Below, piece by piece: positions 16,313 to 25,607 of a DNA stretch of 64,000 nt. Source of the DNA: Micromonosporaceae bacterium KJ-029. Its GTDB lineage: Bacteria > Actinomycetota > Actinomycetes > Mycobacteriales > Micromonosporaceae. Both the position numbers and the translations under genes were made by a program. The notes beneath the pieces are model-generated. The model did not search any database. It was given only the letters and a program-made list of their open reading frames with translations, and was not told the origin of the DNA. Location: contig BIFP01000002.1 in assembly GCA_005402585.1 (NCBI GenBank), positions 1-64,000 on the forward strand, written 5' to 3'. Position 1 is the stretch's first letter. Every line of letters begins with the position of its first letter.

Positions 16313-16349
16313 AGCGCGAGGAGTGAGCTTGCGAGCCCCGCAGTCACGA
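16313..16349 (+). repeat. Decayed family B repeat upstream of dapD
   Basis: The bases AGCGCGAGGAGTGAGC, then TTGCGAGCCCCGCAGTCACGA, match the family B core with a six-base gap and one substitution. The unit start codon is lost (GAAGCG in place of RTGAGCG), so no leader ORF remains. The copy still points at the dapD start codon. Confidence 0.75.
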
Positions 16350-16386
16350 GCAGCAGCCAGCCCAGCTGGGAACGAGAGGTGAGTAA

Positions 16387-17346
16387 GTGACGTCCACACA
16401 ATCCGCGTGGGGCATCGGCCTGGCCACCGTCACCGCCGACGACCAGGTGCTCGACACCTGGTACCCGACCGGCAAGCTCGGTCTCGGCGAACTGCCGCTG
16501 GTGCCCGGCGAGGACGAGGCCGACGTACTGGACCTGCCGCCGGGTGCGATCGGCGATCGGGTCCTGTCGGGTCTGCGTACCGTCCAGGTGGTCACCGTGA
16601 TCGGCTCGCTGGACGACCCGATCAAGGACGCGGGTGACGCGTACCTCCGGCTGCACCTGCTCTCCCACCGTCTGGTCCGGCCCAACGAGCTGAACCTCGA
16701 CGGCATCTTCGGCAAGCTGGCCAACGTGGCCTGGACCTCCGCCGGGCCGTGCCCGCCGGAGCGGGTGGACGAGCTGCGCGTGATCGAGCGGGCCGCCGGC
16801 CGCCACCTGGCCGTGTACGGGGTGGACAAGTTCCCCCGGATGACCGACTACGTGGTGCCCTCCGGGGTACGTATCGCCGACGCCGACCGGGTCCGCCTCG
16901 GCGCGCACCTGGCCGCCGGCACCACCGTCATGCACGAGGGCTTCGTCAACTTCAACGCCGGCACGCTCGGCACCTCCATGGTCGAGGGCCGGATCGTGCA
17001 GGGCGTGGTGGTCGGCGACGGCTCGGACATCGGCGGCGGCGCCTCCATCATGGGCACCCTCTCCGGCGGCGGCACCGACAAGGTACGCATCGGCGAGCGC
17101 AGCCTGATCGGGGCGAACGCCGGTGTCGGCATCTCGCTCGGCGACGACTGCGTGGTCGAGGCGGGCTGCTACATCACCGCCGCCTCGAAGATCAGCCTGC
17201 CGGACGGCCGGGTGGTCAAGGCCCGTGAGCTGTCCGGTGTCGACGGGCTGCTGTTCTGGCGCAACTCGGTCAACGGCGCGCTGGAGGCCCGGCCGCGTAC
17301 CGGTCGGGGCATCGAGCTGAACGCCGCCCTGCACGCCAACGACTGA
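16387..17346 (+). CDS. dapD: Tetrahydrodipicolinate N-succinyltransferase DapD
   Basis: Product of 319 aa, matching the actinobacterial DapD type, a trimeric left-handed beta-helix enzyme that transfers succinyl from succinyl-CoA to tetrahydrodipicolinate. Hexapeptide-repeat sequence ([18 protein letters not shown], then the [19 protein letters not shown] region) and the C-terminal [19 protein letters not shown] are characteristic. The start is GTG 16387 with AGAGGTGAG upstream. It is divergent from dapE; a decayed family B repeat lies in the shared promoter region and a family C palindrome follows the stop. Confidence 0.96.
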   Translation: MTSTQSAWGIGLATVTADDQVLDTWYPTGKLGLGELPLVPGEDEADVLDLPPGAIGDRVLSGLRTVQVVTVIGSLDDPIKDAGDAYLRLHLLSHRLVRPNELNLDGIFGKLANVAWTSAGPCPPERVDELRVIERAAGRHLAVYGVDKFPRMTDYVVPSGVRIADADRVRLGAHLAAGTTVMHEGFVNFNAGTLGTSMVEGRIVQGVVVGDGSDIGGGASIMGTLSGGGTDKVRIGERSLIGANAGVGISLGDDCVVEAGCYITAASKISLPDGRVVKARELSGVDGLLFWRNSVNGALEARPRTGRGIELNAALHAND

Positions 17347-17351
17347 CCTGC

Positions 17352-17406
17352 AAGGAAGGGCCCCTTCTTAACGCCTGGCGTATAGGAAGGGGCCCTTATT
17401 AACACC
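17352..17406. repeat. Family C GGGCCC palindromic repeat
   Basis: The arms AAGGGCCCCTTC (17356-17367) and GAAGGGGCCCTT (17386-17397) are perfect 12-bp complements around TTAACGCCTGGCGTATAG. It occupies the gap between the convergent dapD and subtilase stops and may double as a terminator. Related copies lie at 35540-35650 (a head-to-head pair) and 56579-56633. Confidence 0.9.
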
Positions 17407-17454
17407 CGCGCCCAGGCGGGCCCGGCGCTGCGGCGCCGGGCCCGCCGGTACGGC

Positions 17455-20400
17455 TCACCGCAGGCGGTACGCCTGGATGATCCGGTGGGTCACCGTGTTG
17501 CCGTCGGTGTCCCGGGCACTGGCCCGCAGCGACACGTGGCCGGCCGCCCGCGGATGTTCCACCGTGGCCTTCCACTCGCCGCCGGTCTTCTGCACCCGGG
17601 CACTCCGCCAGGTCTTCCCGCCGTCGTAGGAGACCTCCACGGTCAGCGACGCGACCCGCGCGGCCGGGGCACCGGGCTGGCTCTCCACCCGGACCGGGAT
17701 GTGGAAGGACCGGCCCGTCGGCGCGGTCTGCCGCGCGTCCAGCTTCGGCGCGAACCTGATCGCCGAGGCGGGTAGCCGGACGAAGTCGTCGCCCCGGACG
17801 TGCCCGGACCGGAAGGTCCACGTGCTGGCGACCTCCGTGCTCAGGTCGGTGAAGCTCCGCTTCGCCGACGTCTCCAACCGGTACGTCGCGTTACCGGCCG
17901 GCACCTCGAACTGCCCCCAGCCGTGCTCCGGGCTCTCCCCGACCAGCCTGCCGTTGCGGTACAACGCGGTACGCCCGCTGTCCACGACCGACCCGCCGGC
18001 GTGCCCTGCGGCGTCACTGTGCAACGGGACCGCCAAGGTGATCACGTCGCCCTGGCGGGTGAGGCCCTGGTCAGGCCAGCGCGGCGCCGGGAACGACGGC
18101 CCGTAGGGTGCGCCGTTCCAGGTGTCCTGGTATCTCCGGCCGCCCTGGTACGCCGTCGGCGCCGACGAGAACGCGGCGACCAGGTCCAGCCACGGCGAGT
18201 CCTCGACCGGCTTGCCGAACGCCACTTCGGTGGTCCAGCGCACCCCCTTGGTGTTGTAGTGCTCGACCCGCTGCCCCGGCGCCGCGACCCGCAGGCCGAT
18301 CGCCCAGCCACCCAGGTCGGGCTCGAAGACGGGGAAGGCCAGCCGCTCGGCGAGCGTGCCCGGGTAGCCACCCTGGAACGTCTGCGTCACGGTGGCCAGG
18401 TCGCTGCTGCGGTAGTGCTTCGTCAGGCCATTGGGCACCCGGCCCGGGAACTTCTCGGCCAGCCCGTAGAAGTACGGACTGCTGGCCGCCCCCAGGTCGG
18501 CGAACTGGCTCGCGACCGTGCTCCCGAAGCTCTCAGCCGACACCGAGCGGCCGACCTGCCCCATGAGGACGCCATCGAAGTCGGAGCCGAGCACGCCGAA
18601 GCTGGCCTGACCGAGATCGCCCAGCACGAACGTCGCCTCGGCGACGACCAACGCCGGCTTCGCCGACCGGTCCGGCACCGTCATCAGCACCCGCCCCGCC
18701 GTGCGCGCGTCGAGGGTGATTTCGGCATCCTCCTCCACCACCAGTTCGGGCTGGACCAGCATCGCCACGCGCTCGTCTTCCGGATCGAACATGTAGCTGG
18801 CCAGCCCGTACCGGCCCTTGGGCACGCGTACCTCGGCGGTGCCCGACGGGTCGTACACGAAGATGTCGGTGAAGTCCGCCAGCCCGAGCAGGAAGGTGAT
18901 GTGGTCGCCCGACGCGGCGCCGTCGAGACCCAGGTGCCGGACGGTCAGTGTGTAGCTCTCCACCTCCTTGTTGACGGCCAGCGGGGTGCTCGCCACGGTG
19001 TCACCGGAGCGGGCGACGATCCGGCCGGTGTAGTGACCGTCCGGGCCGTCGACGCTGGTGTCGGCCGTGACGGTGGCCGACGCCGTGCCCCCGGCCGGTA
19101 CCACGACCTGCTGGGTGCTCAGCACGAACATGCCGGCCGGCGCCGGTACGCCGCCGGGCCCGGTGGCCTCGATGGCGAGGTCCACGGTGAGCGGTTGCGA
19201 TCCGCTGTTGCGCCAGCTCAGCTCCCGGATGACCGGCTCGTCGTCGTCGTGCGGCCAGAGCGTGCGGCCGAACGAGACGCTGGCCGGCTCGCTGACCACG
19301 TACTGGGTGACCGCCCGCGCCACGTCGACCCGGCCGGCTCCCTGCTGGAACGCGGTCAGTTCCGGGTGGGGCTGGGCCGAGGCCATCAGGGTGGCCTTGA
19401 GCTGCTCCGCCGTCGCGTCGCCGCGCTGCTGGGCGAGCAGTGCCGCCGCTCCGGCGACGTGCGGCGCGGACATTGAGGTGCCGGAGAGCGAGACGTACTG
19501 CTCCCCGACCGGTTCACCGAGCAGCGTGCCCTGACCCCGGGCGGCGACGATGTCCAGCCCGGGAGCAGTGATCTCCGGCTTGAGCGCGTCGTCACCGACC
19601 CGCGGGCCCTGGCTGGAGAAGTAGGCGAGCTCGTCGTCACGGTCGACCGCGCCGACCGCGAGCGCCGCGTCCGCGCTGGCCGGCGAGCCTACCGAGCCGA
19701 CCGTGCCGTCGTTGCCGGCCGAGATCACGAAGAGTGCGCCGGTCTGCTCGGTCAGCGTGTTGACCGCCTCCTCCAGCGGGTCGACCTCCGGCGTGTCCAT
19801 CCCACCCAGGCTCAGGTTGATCACGTCGGCCCCCGCTTCGACGGCCGCCCACTGCATGCCGGCGAGGATCGCCGACTCGGTGCAGCCGAAGTCCTCGCAG
19901 ACCTTGCCGGAGAGCAGGGCGACGTCCGGCGCCACGCCCCGGTACCGGCCGCCTGAGGCCGCACCGCTGCCGGCGATGATGGAGGCCACGTGGGTGCCGT
20001 GCCCCACCGTGTCGCCCGCGTCCGGCGCCTCGGAGAAGTTCCGTGCCTCGGCGACCCGGCCGGCCAGGTCCGGATGGGCGGCGTCGACCCCACTGTCCAG
20101 CACCGCCACCCGTACGCCCTGACCGGTGAAGCCGGCCTGGTGGGCGGCGGGCGCGCCGATCTGGGGCACGCTGTGCTCCAGCGTCAGCTGCCGTCTGCCG
20201 TCGAGCCAGATCCGCTCGACACCCCCCGCCGCGTCGAACCGGGCGCCGGTTCCGGCGACGGTGGCCCAGACCTGACCCGCGTGCTGCTTGTCGGCGTTGG
20301 CCGCGACACCGCCGATGGCCGCCAGGTCGCGGGTGACCGTCACCCCGCCGGGTGCGCCGGCCCGCCGTGCCGCGCCCGCCTGGTACTTCATGATCAGAGG

Positions 20401-20787
20401 CAGATCGTCGCGGCGGGCGTCGTCATAACCGGCCGCGATCAGCCCGGCCACGTCGAAGAGGCGGAGGTCGACCCGGCCGGTGCGGATCAGTGGTAGAGCG
20501 TCCTGCGGCACCACCCAGAGATGGTCCCCTTCCCGCAGGGTGAGGAAGCGGACGCCGGAACGTCCGTCGGCCGGGCGTACGGACGCCGCGCCGGCCGCGG
20601 TGACGGTCACCCGGTCACCGGTGAGCAGGGTGACGGTCGACTGGCCGGTCGGCGACGGCCGAGCGGTGGACGGGTGGACGGACTGGGGTGCTGTGGGTCG
20701 GGACGGGGCGGCCGTGGCGGCGCCCGGCACCCCGAGCACCAGACCCAGCACGAGCCCGATGGCGGTCAGTTTGCGCCTTGGTTGCAA
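17455..20787 (-). CDS. Secreted subtilisin-like (S8) serine peptidase
   Basis: Product of about 1110 aa. A signal peptide (RRKLTAIGLVLGLVLGVPGA then ATAA) leads into a propeptide. The S8 domain has the full triad: VAVLDSGVD (near residue 230), GHGTHVASI (near 264) and SLSGTSMSAPHVAGAAAL (near 437). ISAGNDG provides the oxyanion asparagine. Some 600 C-terminal residues form beta-rich accessory domains with an Ig-like segment near the end (LTVEVSYDGGKTWRSA). TTG 20787 is chosen because GAAGGAGG lies five bases upstream; an in-frame ATG at 20814 would put extra polar residues before the signal peptide. The promoter is overlaid by a perfect palindrome, so expression is probably repressor-controlled. 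Confidence 0.92.
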   Translation of the reverse strand: MQPRRKLTAIGLVLGLVLGVPGAATAAPSRPTAPQSVHPSTARPSPTGQSTVTLLTGDRVTVTAAGAASVRPADGRSGVRFLTLREGDHLWVVPQDALPLIRTGRVDLRLFDVAGLIAAGYDDARRDDLPLIMKYQAGAARRAGAPGGVTVTRDLAAIGGVAANADKQHAGQVWATVAGTGARFDAAGGVERIWLDGRRQLTLEHSVPQIGAPAAHQAGFTGQGVRVAVLDSGVDAAHPDLAGRVAEARNFSEAPDAGDTVGHGTHVASIIAGSGAASGGRYRGVAPDVALLSGKVCEDFGCTESAILAGMQWAAVEAGADVINLSLGGMDTPEVDPLEEAVNTLTEQTGALFVISAGNDGTVGSVGSPASADAALAVGAVDRDDELAYFSSQGPRVGDDALKPEITAPGLDIVAARGQGTLLGEPVGEQYVSLSGTSMSAPHVAGAAALLAQQRGDATAEQLKATLMASAQPHPELTAFQQGAGRVDVARAVTQYVVSEPASVSFGRTLWPHDDDEPVIRELSWRNSGSQPLTVDLAIEATGPGGVPAPAGMFVLSTQQVVVPAGGTASATVTADTSVDGPDGHYTGRIVARSGDTVASTPLAVNKEVESYTLTVRHLGLDGAASGDHITFLLGLADFTDIFVYDPSGTAEVRVPKGRYGLASYMFDPEDERVAMLVQPELVVEEDAEITLDARTAGRVLMTVPDRSAKPALVVAEATFVLGDLGQASFGVLGSDFDGVLMGQVGRSVSAESFGSTVASQFADLGAASSPYFYGLAEKFPGRVPNGLTKHYRSSDLATVTQTFQGGYPGTLAERLAFPVFEPDLGGWAIGLRVAAPGQRVEHYNTKGVRWTTEVAFGKPVEDSPWLDLVAAFSSAPTAYQGGRRYQDTWNGAPYGPSFPAPRWPDQGLTRQGDVITLAVPLHSDAAGHAGGSVVDSGRTALYRNGRLVGESPEHGWGQFEVPAGNATYRLETSAKRSFTDLSTEVASTWTFRSGHVRGDDFVRLPASAIRFAPKLDARQTAPTGRSFHIPVRVESQPGAPAARVASLTVEVSYDGGKTWRSARVQKTGGEWKATVEHPRAAGHVSLRASARDTDGNTVTHRIIQAYRLR

Positions 20788-20844
20788 CTGATCCTCCTTC
20801 TGGAGCGTCTTCATCGATGAGCAACACATCGATATCCGCTAGGA

Positions 20845-20863
20845 TTGCATACTGAGTATGCAA
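20845..20863. promoter_or_regulatory. Perfect palindromic operator over the subtilase promoter
   Basis: TTGCATACTGAGTATGCAA has 8-bp perfect arms and a 3-bp centre. On the minus strand it overlaps a promoter formed by TTGACT (20874-20869) and TATGCA (20851-20846) with a 17-bp spacer. The acetyltransferase starts about 50 bp away on the other strand, so the site may control both genes. The regulator is not in the immediate neighbourhood. Confidence 0.6.
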
Positions 20864-20915
20864 AAAGGAGTCAAGAATTCGACGAAGTTGATTCCGGAGC
20901 GAAACCGGCAGCGGC

Positions 20916-21485
20916 ATGATCAGACGGATGAGATCCATGAAGGAACGCATGCTGGCCGGAGAGCCGTACATCGCCGAGGGACCGGAGATCCTCGCCGACC
21001 TCGACCGCGCCGCGCGGCTGATGGAGCGGTTCAACGCCAGCTCCGCCGGCGACCCGGACGGCCGGTTGAGCGCGCTACGCAAACTGCTCGGCGAACTCGG
21101 CGAGGAAACCTTCATCCGCCCACCGTTCTACTGCGACTACGGCTTCAATATCCGGATCGGCCCGCGCAGCTTCGTCAACTACCACGCGGTCTTCCTGGAC
21201 GTCGCGCCGATCACGCTCGGCGCCGACGTGCAGGTCGGCCCCAACGTGCAGTTGCTCACCCCGACGCACCCGGTGGACCCGGAGCAGCGCCGGGCAAAGT
21301 GGGAGGCGGCCCAGCCCATCACCATCGGTGACAACGTCTGGCTGGGCGGCGGCGCGATCGTCCTAGCGGGAGTCACAGTGGGTGAGAACACCGTAGTCGG
21401 CGCGAACGCCGTGGTGACCCGGGACCTTCCGGCCAACGTCGTCGCCGTCGGCAACCCAGCTCGCCCGGTACGCCAGATCGGCTGA
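20916..21485 (+). CDS. Sugar O-acetyltransferase (maltose acetyltransferase/NodL family)
   Basis: Product of up to 189 aa. The N-terminal Mac domain (MKERMLAGEPYIAEGPEILADLD) is followed by a left-handed beta-helix of hexapeptide repeats (RPPFYCDYGFNIRIGPRSF, then VGENTVVGANAVVTRD). The catalytic histidine region TPTHPVDPEQRR is present. The enzyme transfers acetyl from acetyl-CoA to a sugar hydroxyl; the exact acceptor cannot be read from sequence. In-frame ATGs at 20916, 20928 and 20937 are all possible; the last gives the usual family start MKERML. It is divergent from the subtilase across the palindromic operator. Confidence 0.9.
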   Translation: MIRRMRSMKERMLAGEPYIAEGPEILADLDRAARLMERFNASSAGDPDGRLSALRKLLGELGEETFIRPPFYCDYGFNIRIGPRSFVNYHAVFLDVAPITLGADVQVGPNVQLLTPTHPVDPEQRRAKWEAAQPITIGDNVWLGGGAIVLAGVTVGENTVVGANAVVTRDLPANVVAVGNPARPVRQIG

Positions 21486-21588
21486 CCCACACACCCCTTT
21501 TCACCTGCACAAACGCCCTCTCGACGGGTGGCACTCAGCCCAGAAATCAAGCACCCTGGGTAGCAGAGTCATCACCGGGAGGCTTCGC

Positions 21589-24213
21589 ATGAGCGGCCGG
21601 ATCCTCGAACTGCGTGTACACGGAGTGTCCAACACGCCGCCTGCCGAGACCCTGGGACTGACGCCGGAACCCGGTGGCGAGACACCACAGCCACGGCTGG
21701 TCGCCGGTGGCCCGGTCACCGGCTTCTACCGCTCCGCCACCGCCTCGCCGCTCGACCCGATCGCGGTGGAGGCGTACAGCTGGGGGCAGTTGACCTCGGG
21801 CGCGCGGACCGCGCGCGACGTGGAGCGGGCCCTGTGGACACTGCTGCTGCCGTTCACCCTGGCCAACGTGGCGCTGCACGCCCGGCCCGGGATACCGGCC
21901 GACCCGACCACCGAGCGGCTGGCCAGCCGCTCCGGGATCACGGCCTGGCTGATCCGGCTGTTCTGCCTGAGTCTGACCAGCACCCCGGTGCTGGCACTGA
22001 CCGGTGTCGGCGTCGACCTCATCGGTTGGCAGTGCGTGGACGAGACCTGCCTGAGCCGGATTCCCGGGTCCTGGGAGTTCCTCGCCAACTCCTGGTGGCA
22101 GCAGGGCGGGCGGGCGCTCGCCGCCGGCCTGACCGTGCCACTCGCCCTGATCGTGACCCTCGGCCTGGTCGCCTGGCGTACCTACCAGTACGAGGCGGTG
22201 ATGCCCGCCGACCCGACGAACCCGCCGGTGAGCGACGCCCCCACGCCGGTCGACGCCGACCTGCCGACCGGCCAGCCGGCGCAGGAGCCGCCACCGGCGC
22301 CGGAGCCACCACCCGGTCCGCTGCGCAACCCCCTCGAAGACCCGACCTTCTGGTGTGGCGAGGGTCAACTGCGGCGCGCCGCCGTGCTCCACCTGTGCAC
22401 CGGCACGGTGGTGGCGGCGGCGGTGCCGCTCGGCACCGTCCTCGTGCTGGACCCACCGCACGGGGCCCGGGCGCTGGCCGCCTGGACCACCGTGGCCGTA
22501 CTCGTCGCCGTCGTGGTGATCACACTGGTCGCCATCGGCCGGCCCTTCCTGACCCGGCGCGACGGGGCCACCCCGCTCGGACGGTGGGCATCGCGGTCAT
22601 CGCGCTCACCGGCGTCGGATTGACCGGCACCGTCCTGCTCCTGATGCTGCCCGACGGCTCGGCCGGCACCTCGCTGGGCGCGCTGCGCCCACCGGCGGGC
22701 TGCGGCGACCACCCGTCCGTGCCCGGGTGTCTGGAGGACCGTTCGCTGCCAGGCTTCGACCGGGCCGTCGCCTGGCTGGTAACCGGCCAGTTGCTGCTGC
22801 TCGTCGCAATCGGGGCGACCGCCCGGTCCGGACGCAGAGGCGGCGCCGCGCCCGCCGCCGCCACGGTGCTGATCGCCGTCGGCGCCGCCTGGTGCTACGG
22901 CTGGCTGCCCGCCGTCCCGCCCGCACCGCTGGACGTGTGGCAGCTCGCCCTGGCCCTGCTGGCCATCGCCGCGATCGGCCTGCTGCTGCCCCGGACCCGG
23001 CCCACCGCCGTGAAGCAACCGCTCGGACCGTACACCGACCTGGCGTGGCGGGGCCGGGCTCCGGCAGTCATCGCCGGCTTCGGATGGCTGCTCTGCCTCG
23101 CCTACTGCACGGGACTGCTCTACTGGGTCACCGACCGGCTCAACAGCGCCACGCCCAACGGCCGTTCGGTGGTGGCCCAGCCGCTCCCGGTGACCTGGGC
23201 CGGGCTGTGCTTCGGCGTCGCGCTGCTGATCCTCGCCCTGGTCGCGGTGCGCGGCGTCGTACTCTTCCGCCGGCTGCGTCAGGAGGAGTACGCCCGCCTG
23301 AAGGCCCACGGCGGGCCGCTGTCCGCGCACGACCTGCGCCGTGGGCGGGACGTGAGTACGCACCGGGCGATCCACCGGCTGGTCGGCGAGCACGCGCTAC
23401 GCCTGATCGGCTGGTACGCCGGCGCGATGGCCGTGCTGGCCGCCCTCAGTTGCGTCGCCGTTCTCTCCCCGCTCCGTCCGCACTCGATGTCGGCGACCGG
23501 CGGCGCCGCCGTGATCAAGGTCGTCGCCGACGTGGGTGGCGCGCTGCTCGGCTGGCTGCCGGTGGCGGTCGCCGCCGTCGGCCTGCTCGTCTACCGCAAC
23601 GACACGGTCCGGCGGTCGGTCGGGGTGATCTGGGACGTGGGAACGTTCTGGCCCCGCGCCGCACACCCGCTCGCCCCGCCGAGCTACGCCGAGCGGGCCG
23701 TACCCGAACTGCTCACGCGTACCGCCGGTCTGCTCGCGTTGACCGAGCACGATCCCCGCCGGATGGACGGCATCATTCTGTCCGGGCACAGCCAGGGCAC
23801 GGTGATCTGCACCGCGGTCATCCTCCAACTGCCCAACCGGTGGCGGCACCGGATCTGGTACTTCTCCTACGGCTGCCAGCTGACCCGGCTGTACGGCCGG
23901 ATCTTCCCCGCGTACTTCGGGCCGGACCGGTTGCCGGTGCTGACCCGGGCGCTGACCCGCCCCCCCCGGCGGAACCGGCTGGACGAACTTCTGGCGGGAC
24001 ACCGACCCGCTCGGCTGGCCGGTCACCGCCGGGGAACGCGATATCGCCGTGGCCGACCCCGAGGCGCTGCATCCCAGCGACGGGGAGGTGGCCGACCCGC
24101 CGATCCGCAGCCACAGCGGCTACCCGCAGGCCGCCGAGTTCCAGAGGGAACGGTCCCGGGTGGCCTGGATGCTCCGGCGGGCGGTCCCGTCACCCCGGCG
24201 GGGGCTCGGCTAG
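21589..24213 (+). pseudogene. Multi-pass membrane protein with hydrolase-like GHSQG motif, two compensating frameshifts
   Basis: Reading starts at ATG 21589 (RILELRVHGVSNTPPAE) and stays in one frame to about 22585. The transmembrane-rich sequence then continues in another frame (GIAVIALTGVGLTGTVLLL) until a run of eight C at 23960-23967. After this the original frame resumes (GWTNFWRDTDPLGWPV) to TAG 24213. The net frame is restored, giving about 874 aa. The protein has many membrane segments and an ILSGHSQGTVICTAV nucleophile elbow typical of alpha/beta hydrolases. One missing base near 22580 and one extra C would make the frame continuous, so sequencing error, slippage and true decay all remain possible. 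Its end overlaps the convergent kinase gene by 24 bp. Confidence 0.75.
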
Positions 24214-24837
24214 ACGTACCACCAGGTCGGCGCGGGCGGCGGTGCCGGTGACCTGCGCCGCGTTGACCTCGTCGCTGCCCAGCGCCCAGGTGCGGGCCTC
24301 GTCCGTTGACCGCCCGTACGCGACGTGCCGCGCGACCAGCCGGCGGTGCCGCAGGTCGGCGTCCAGATCCAGGAACCACGCGTCGTGCAGCAGGGCCCGC
24401 ACCTCGTCCCAGGGCCACTCCGGGATCAGCAGGTAGTTTCCCTCGGTCACCACCAGCCGGATCTCCGGCGGCACCTCGATCGCCCCGGCGATCGGCTCCT
24501 CCACGTCCCGGCGGAACTCCGGCGCCCAGACCGAGGTCGGCTCCTTGCGTCGCAGCCGGCGCAGCAGCGAGACGTAGCCGTTGGCATCGAAGGTGTCGAT
24601 CGCGCCCTTGCGGGCGGCCCGGCCCAACCGGTGCAGCTCCGCCTGAGCGAGGTGGAAGCCGTCCATCGGCACCAGCCGGGCGGCGGGACCGACCGCCGCC
24701 ACCACCTGCGCGGCCAGCGTGGACTTGCCCGCCCCGGGGGCACCGGTGATGCCGAGCAGTTGCCGAGGGCCGGCGTCGGCGAGCGCGCGGGCGCGCTCCA
24801 GCAGCTCCTCGACGGGCAACACCCGGGCGGCGGACAT
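24190..24837 (-). CDS. P-loop nucleoside/nucleotide kinase family protein
   Basis: Product of 215 aa with the Walker A motif GITGAPGAGKST near residue 30, then LVPMDGFHLAQAELHRLG and GAIDTFDANGYVSLLRRL, the pattern of the uridine kinase/phosphoribulokinase-like group that includes YggC and FrcK relatives. VVTEGNYLLIPEWPWD is the Walker B-adjacent segment. The substrate is probably a sugar, nucleoside or pantothenate-like compound and cannot be fixed. The ATG overlaps the TGA of the SIMPL-domain gene (TGATG), so the two are translationally coupled. Confidence 0.85.
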   Translation of the reverse strand: MSAARVLPVEELLERARALADAGPRQLLGITGAPGAGKSTLAAQVVAAVGPAARLVPMDGFHLAQAELHRLGRAARKGAIDTFDANGYVSLLRRLRRKEPTSVWAPEFRRDVEEPIAGAIEVPPEIRLVVTEGNYLLIPEWPWDEVRALLHDAWFLDLDADLRHRRLVARHVAYGRSTDEARTWALGSDEVNAAQVTGTAARADLVVRLAEPPPG

Positions 24838-25484
24838 CAGGACAGGACCGGCCGGCTGATCGTGAACCGGGCCCGCACCGCCGCATGCACGCCCTGCGGT
24901 TGCGGGTCGAGTTCCAGCTCGGGCGGACCACCGGCCTCGGCGCCCCGGGCGTCGAACGCCATCTGGGCCATCATCGGCTGCGCGGAGCCACCCTCGTCGG
25001 CCAGCTCGATCAGTTCCGTGACCTGGGCGCCGAGCGCCTCGGCGTACTCGCGGGCCCGCTGTAACGCGTCGGCGATCGCGGCGTGCCGGGCCTCGCGGTA
25101 GGCCGGACTGTCGGGGCGCAGCGACCACCACGGCCCGGCCACCTCGACCTGCTCCTGGTCGGCCAGGCGCAGCATCAGCTCACCGAGCGCGCTGAAGTCG
25201 CTGACCGTCACGGTGGTGACCACCGAACCATGCCAGGCCACCACCCGCTCGCCGGAGCGTCGCGTCTCGGGCCGCACACGCAGGTCGCCGGTCTCCCGGC
25301 GCTCGATCATCGGGCCGGACGAGTCGAGCAGCACCCGGACGGCGGCGGCCCGCTCGGCCAGCCGGGTCAGGGTGGGCTCCCGTTCCCGGTCCCGGGCGAG
25401 CGCGGCCACCGTGAATCGGGCGACCTCCGGAGCGACCTCGCGGTACGCCTCGCCGCGCACCGTCACCACCGGTCCGTCCACCAT
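24837..25484 (-). CDS. SIMPL domain-containing protein (DUF541)
   Basis: Product of 215 aa. The sequence VTVRGEAYREVAPEVARFTV at the start and the C-terminal QRAREYAEALGAQVTELIEL are typical of SIMPL/DUF541 proteins. Many relatives are periplasmic, but no signal peptide is seen here, so this one appears cytoplasmic. The function is unknown; the family has been linked to oxidative stress and signalling. It is the first gene of a two-gene unit with the P-loop kinase. Confidence 0.85.
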   Translation of the reverse strand: MVDGPVVTVRGEAYREVAPEVARFTVAALARDREREPTLTRLAERAAAVRVLLDSSGPMIERRETGDLRVRPETRRSGERVVAWHGSVVTTVTVSDFSALGELMLRLADQEQVEVAGPWWSLRPDSPAYREARHAAIADALQRAREYAEALGAQVTELIELADEGGSAQPMMAQMAFDARGAEAGGPPELELDPQPQGVHAAVRARFTISRPVLS

Positions 25485-25607
25485 GCCCTCACCCTAGCGG
25501 CGGGTCCCCCGCCGCGCCCACCGATGCGCGGGGGCGATCAACCGGCGCCGCAACGCCGGCGCTCGGAGGTTGTCGGGTACCCGGGGGCGAGGTTTCCCGG
25601 CAGCCGC

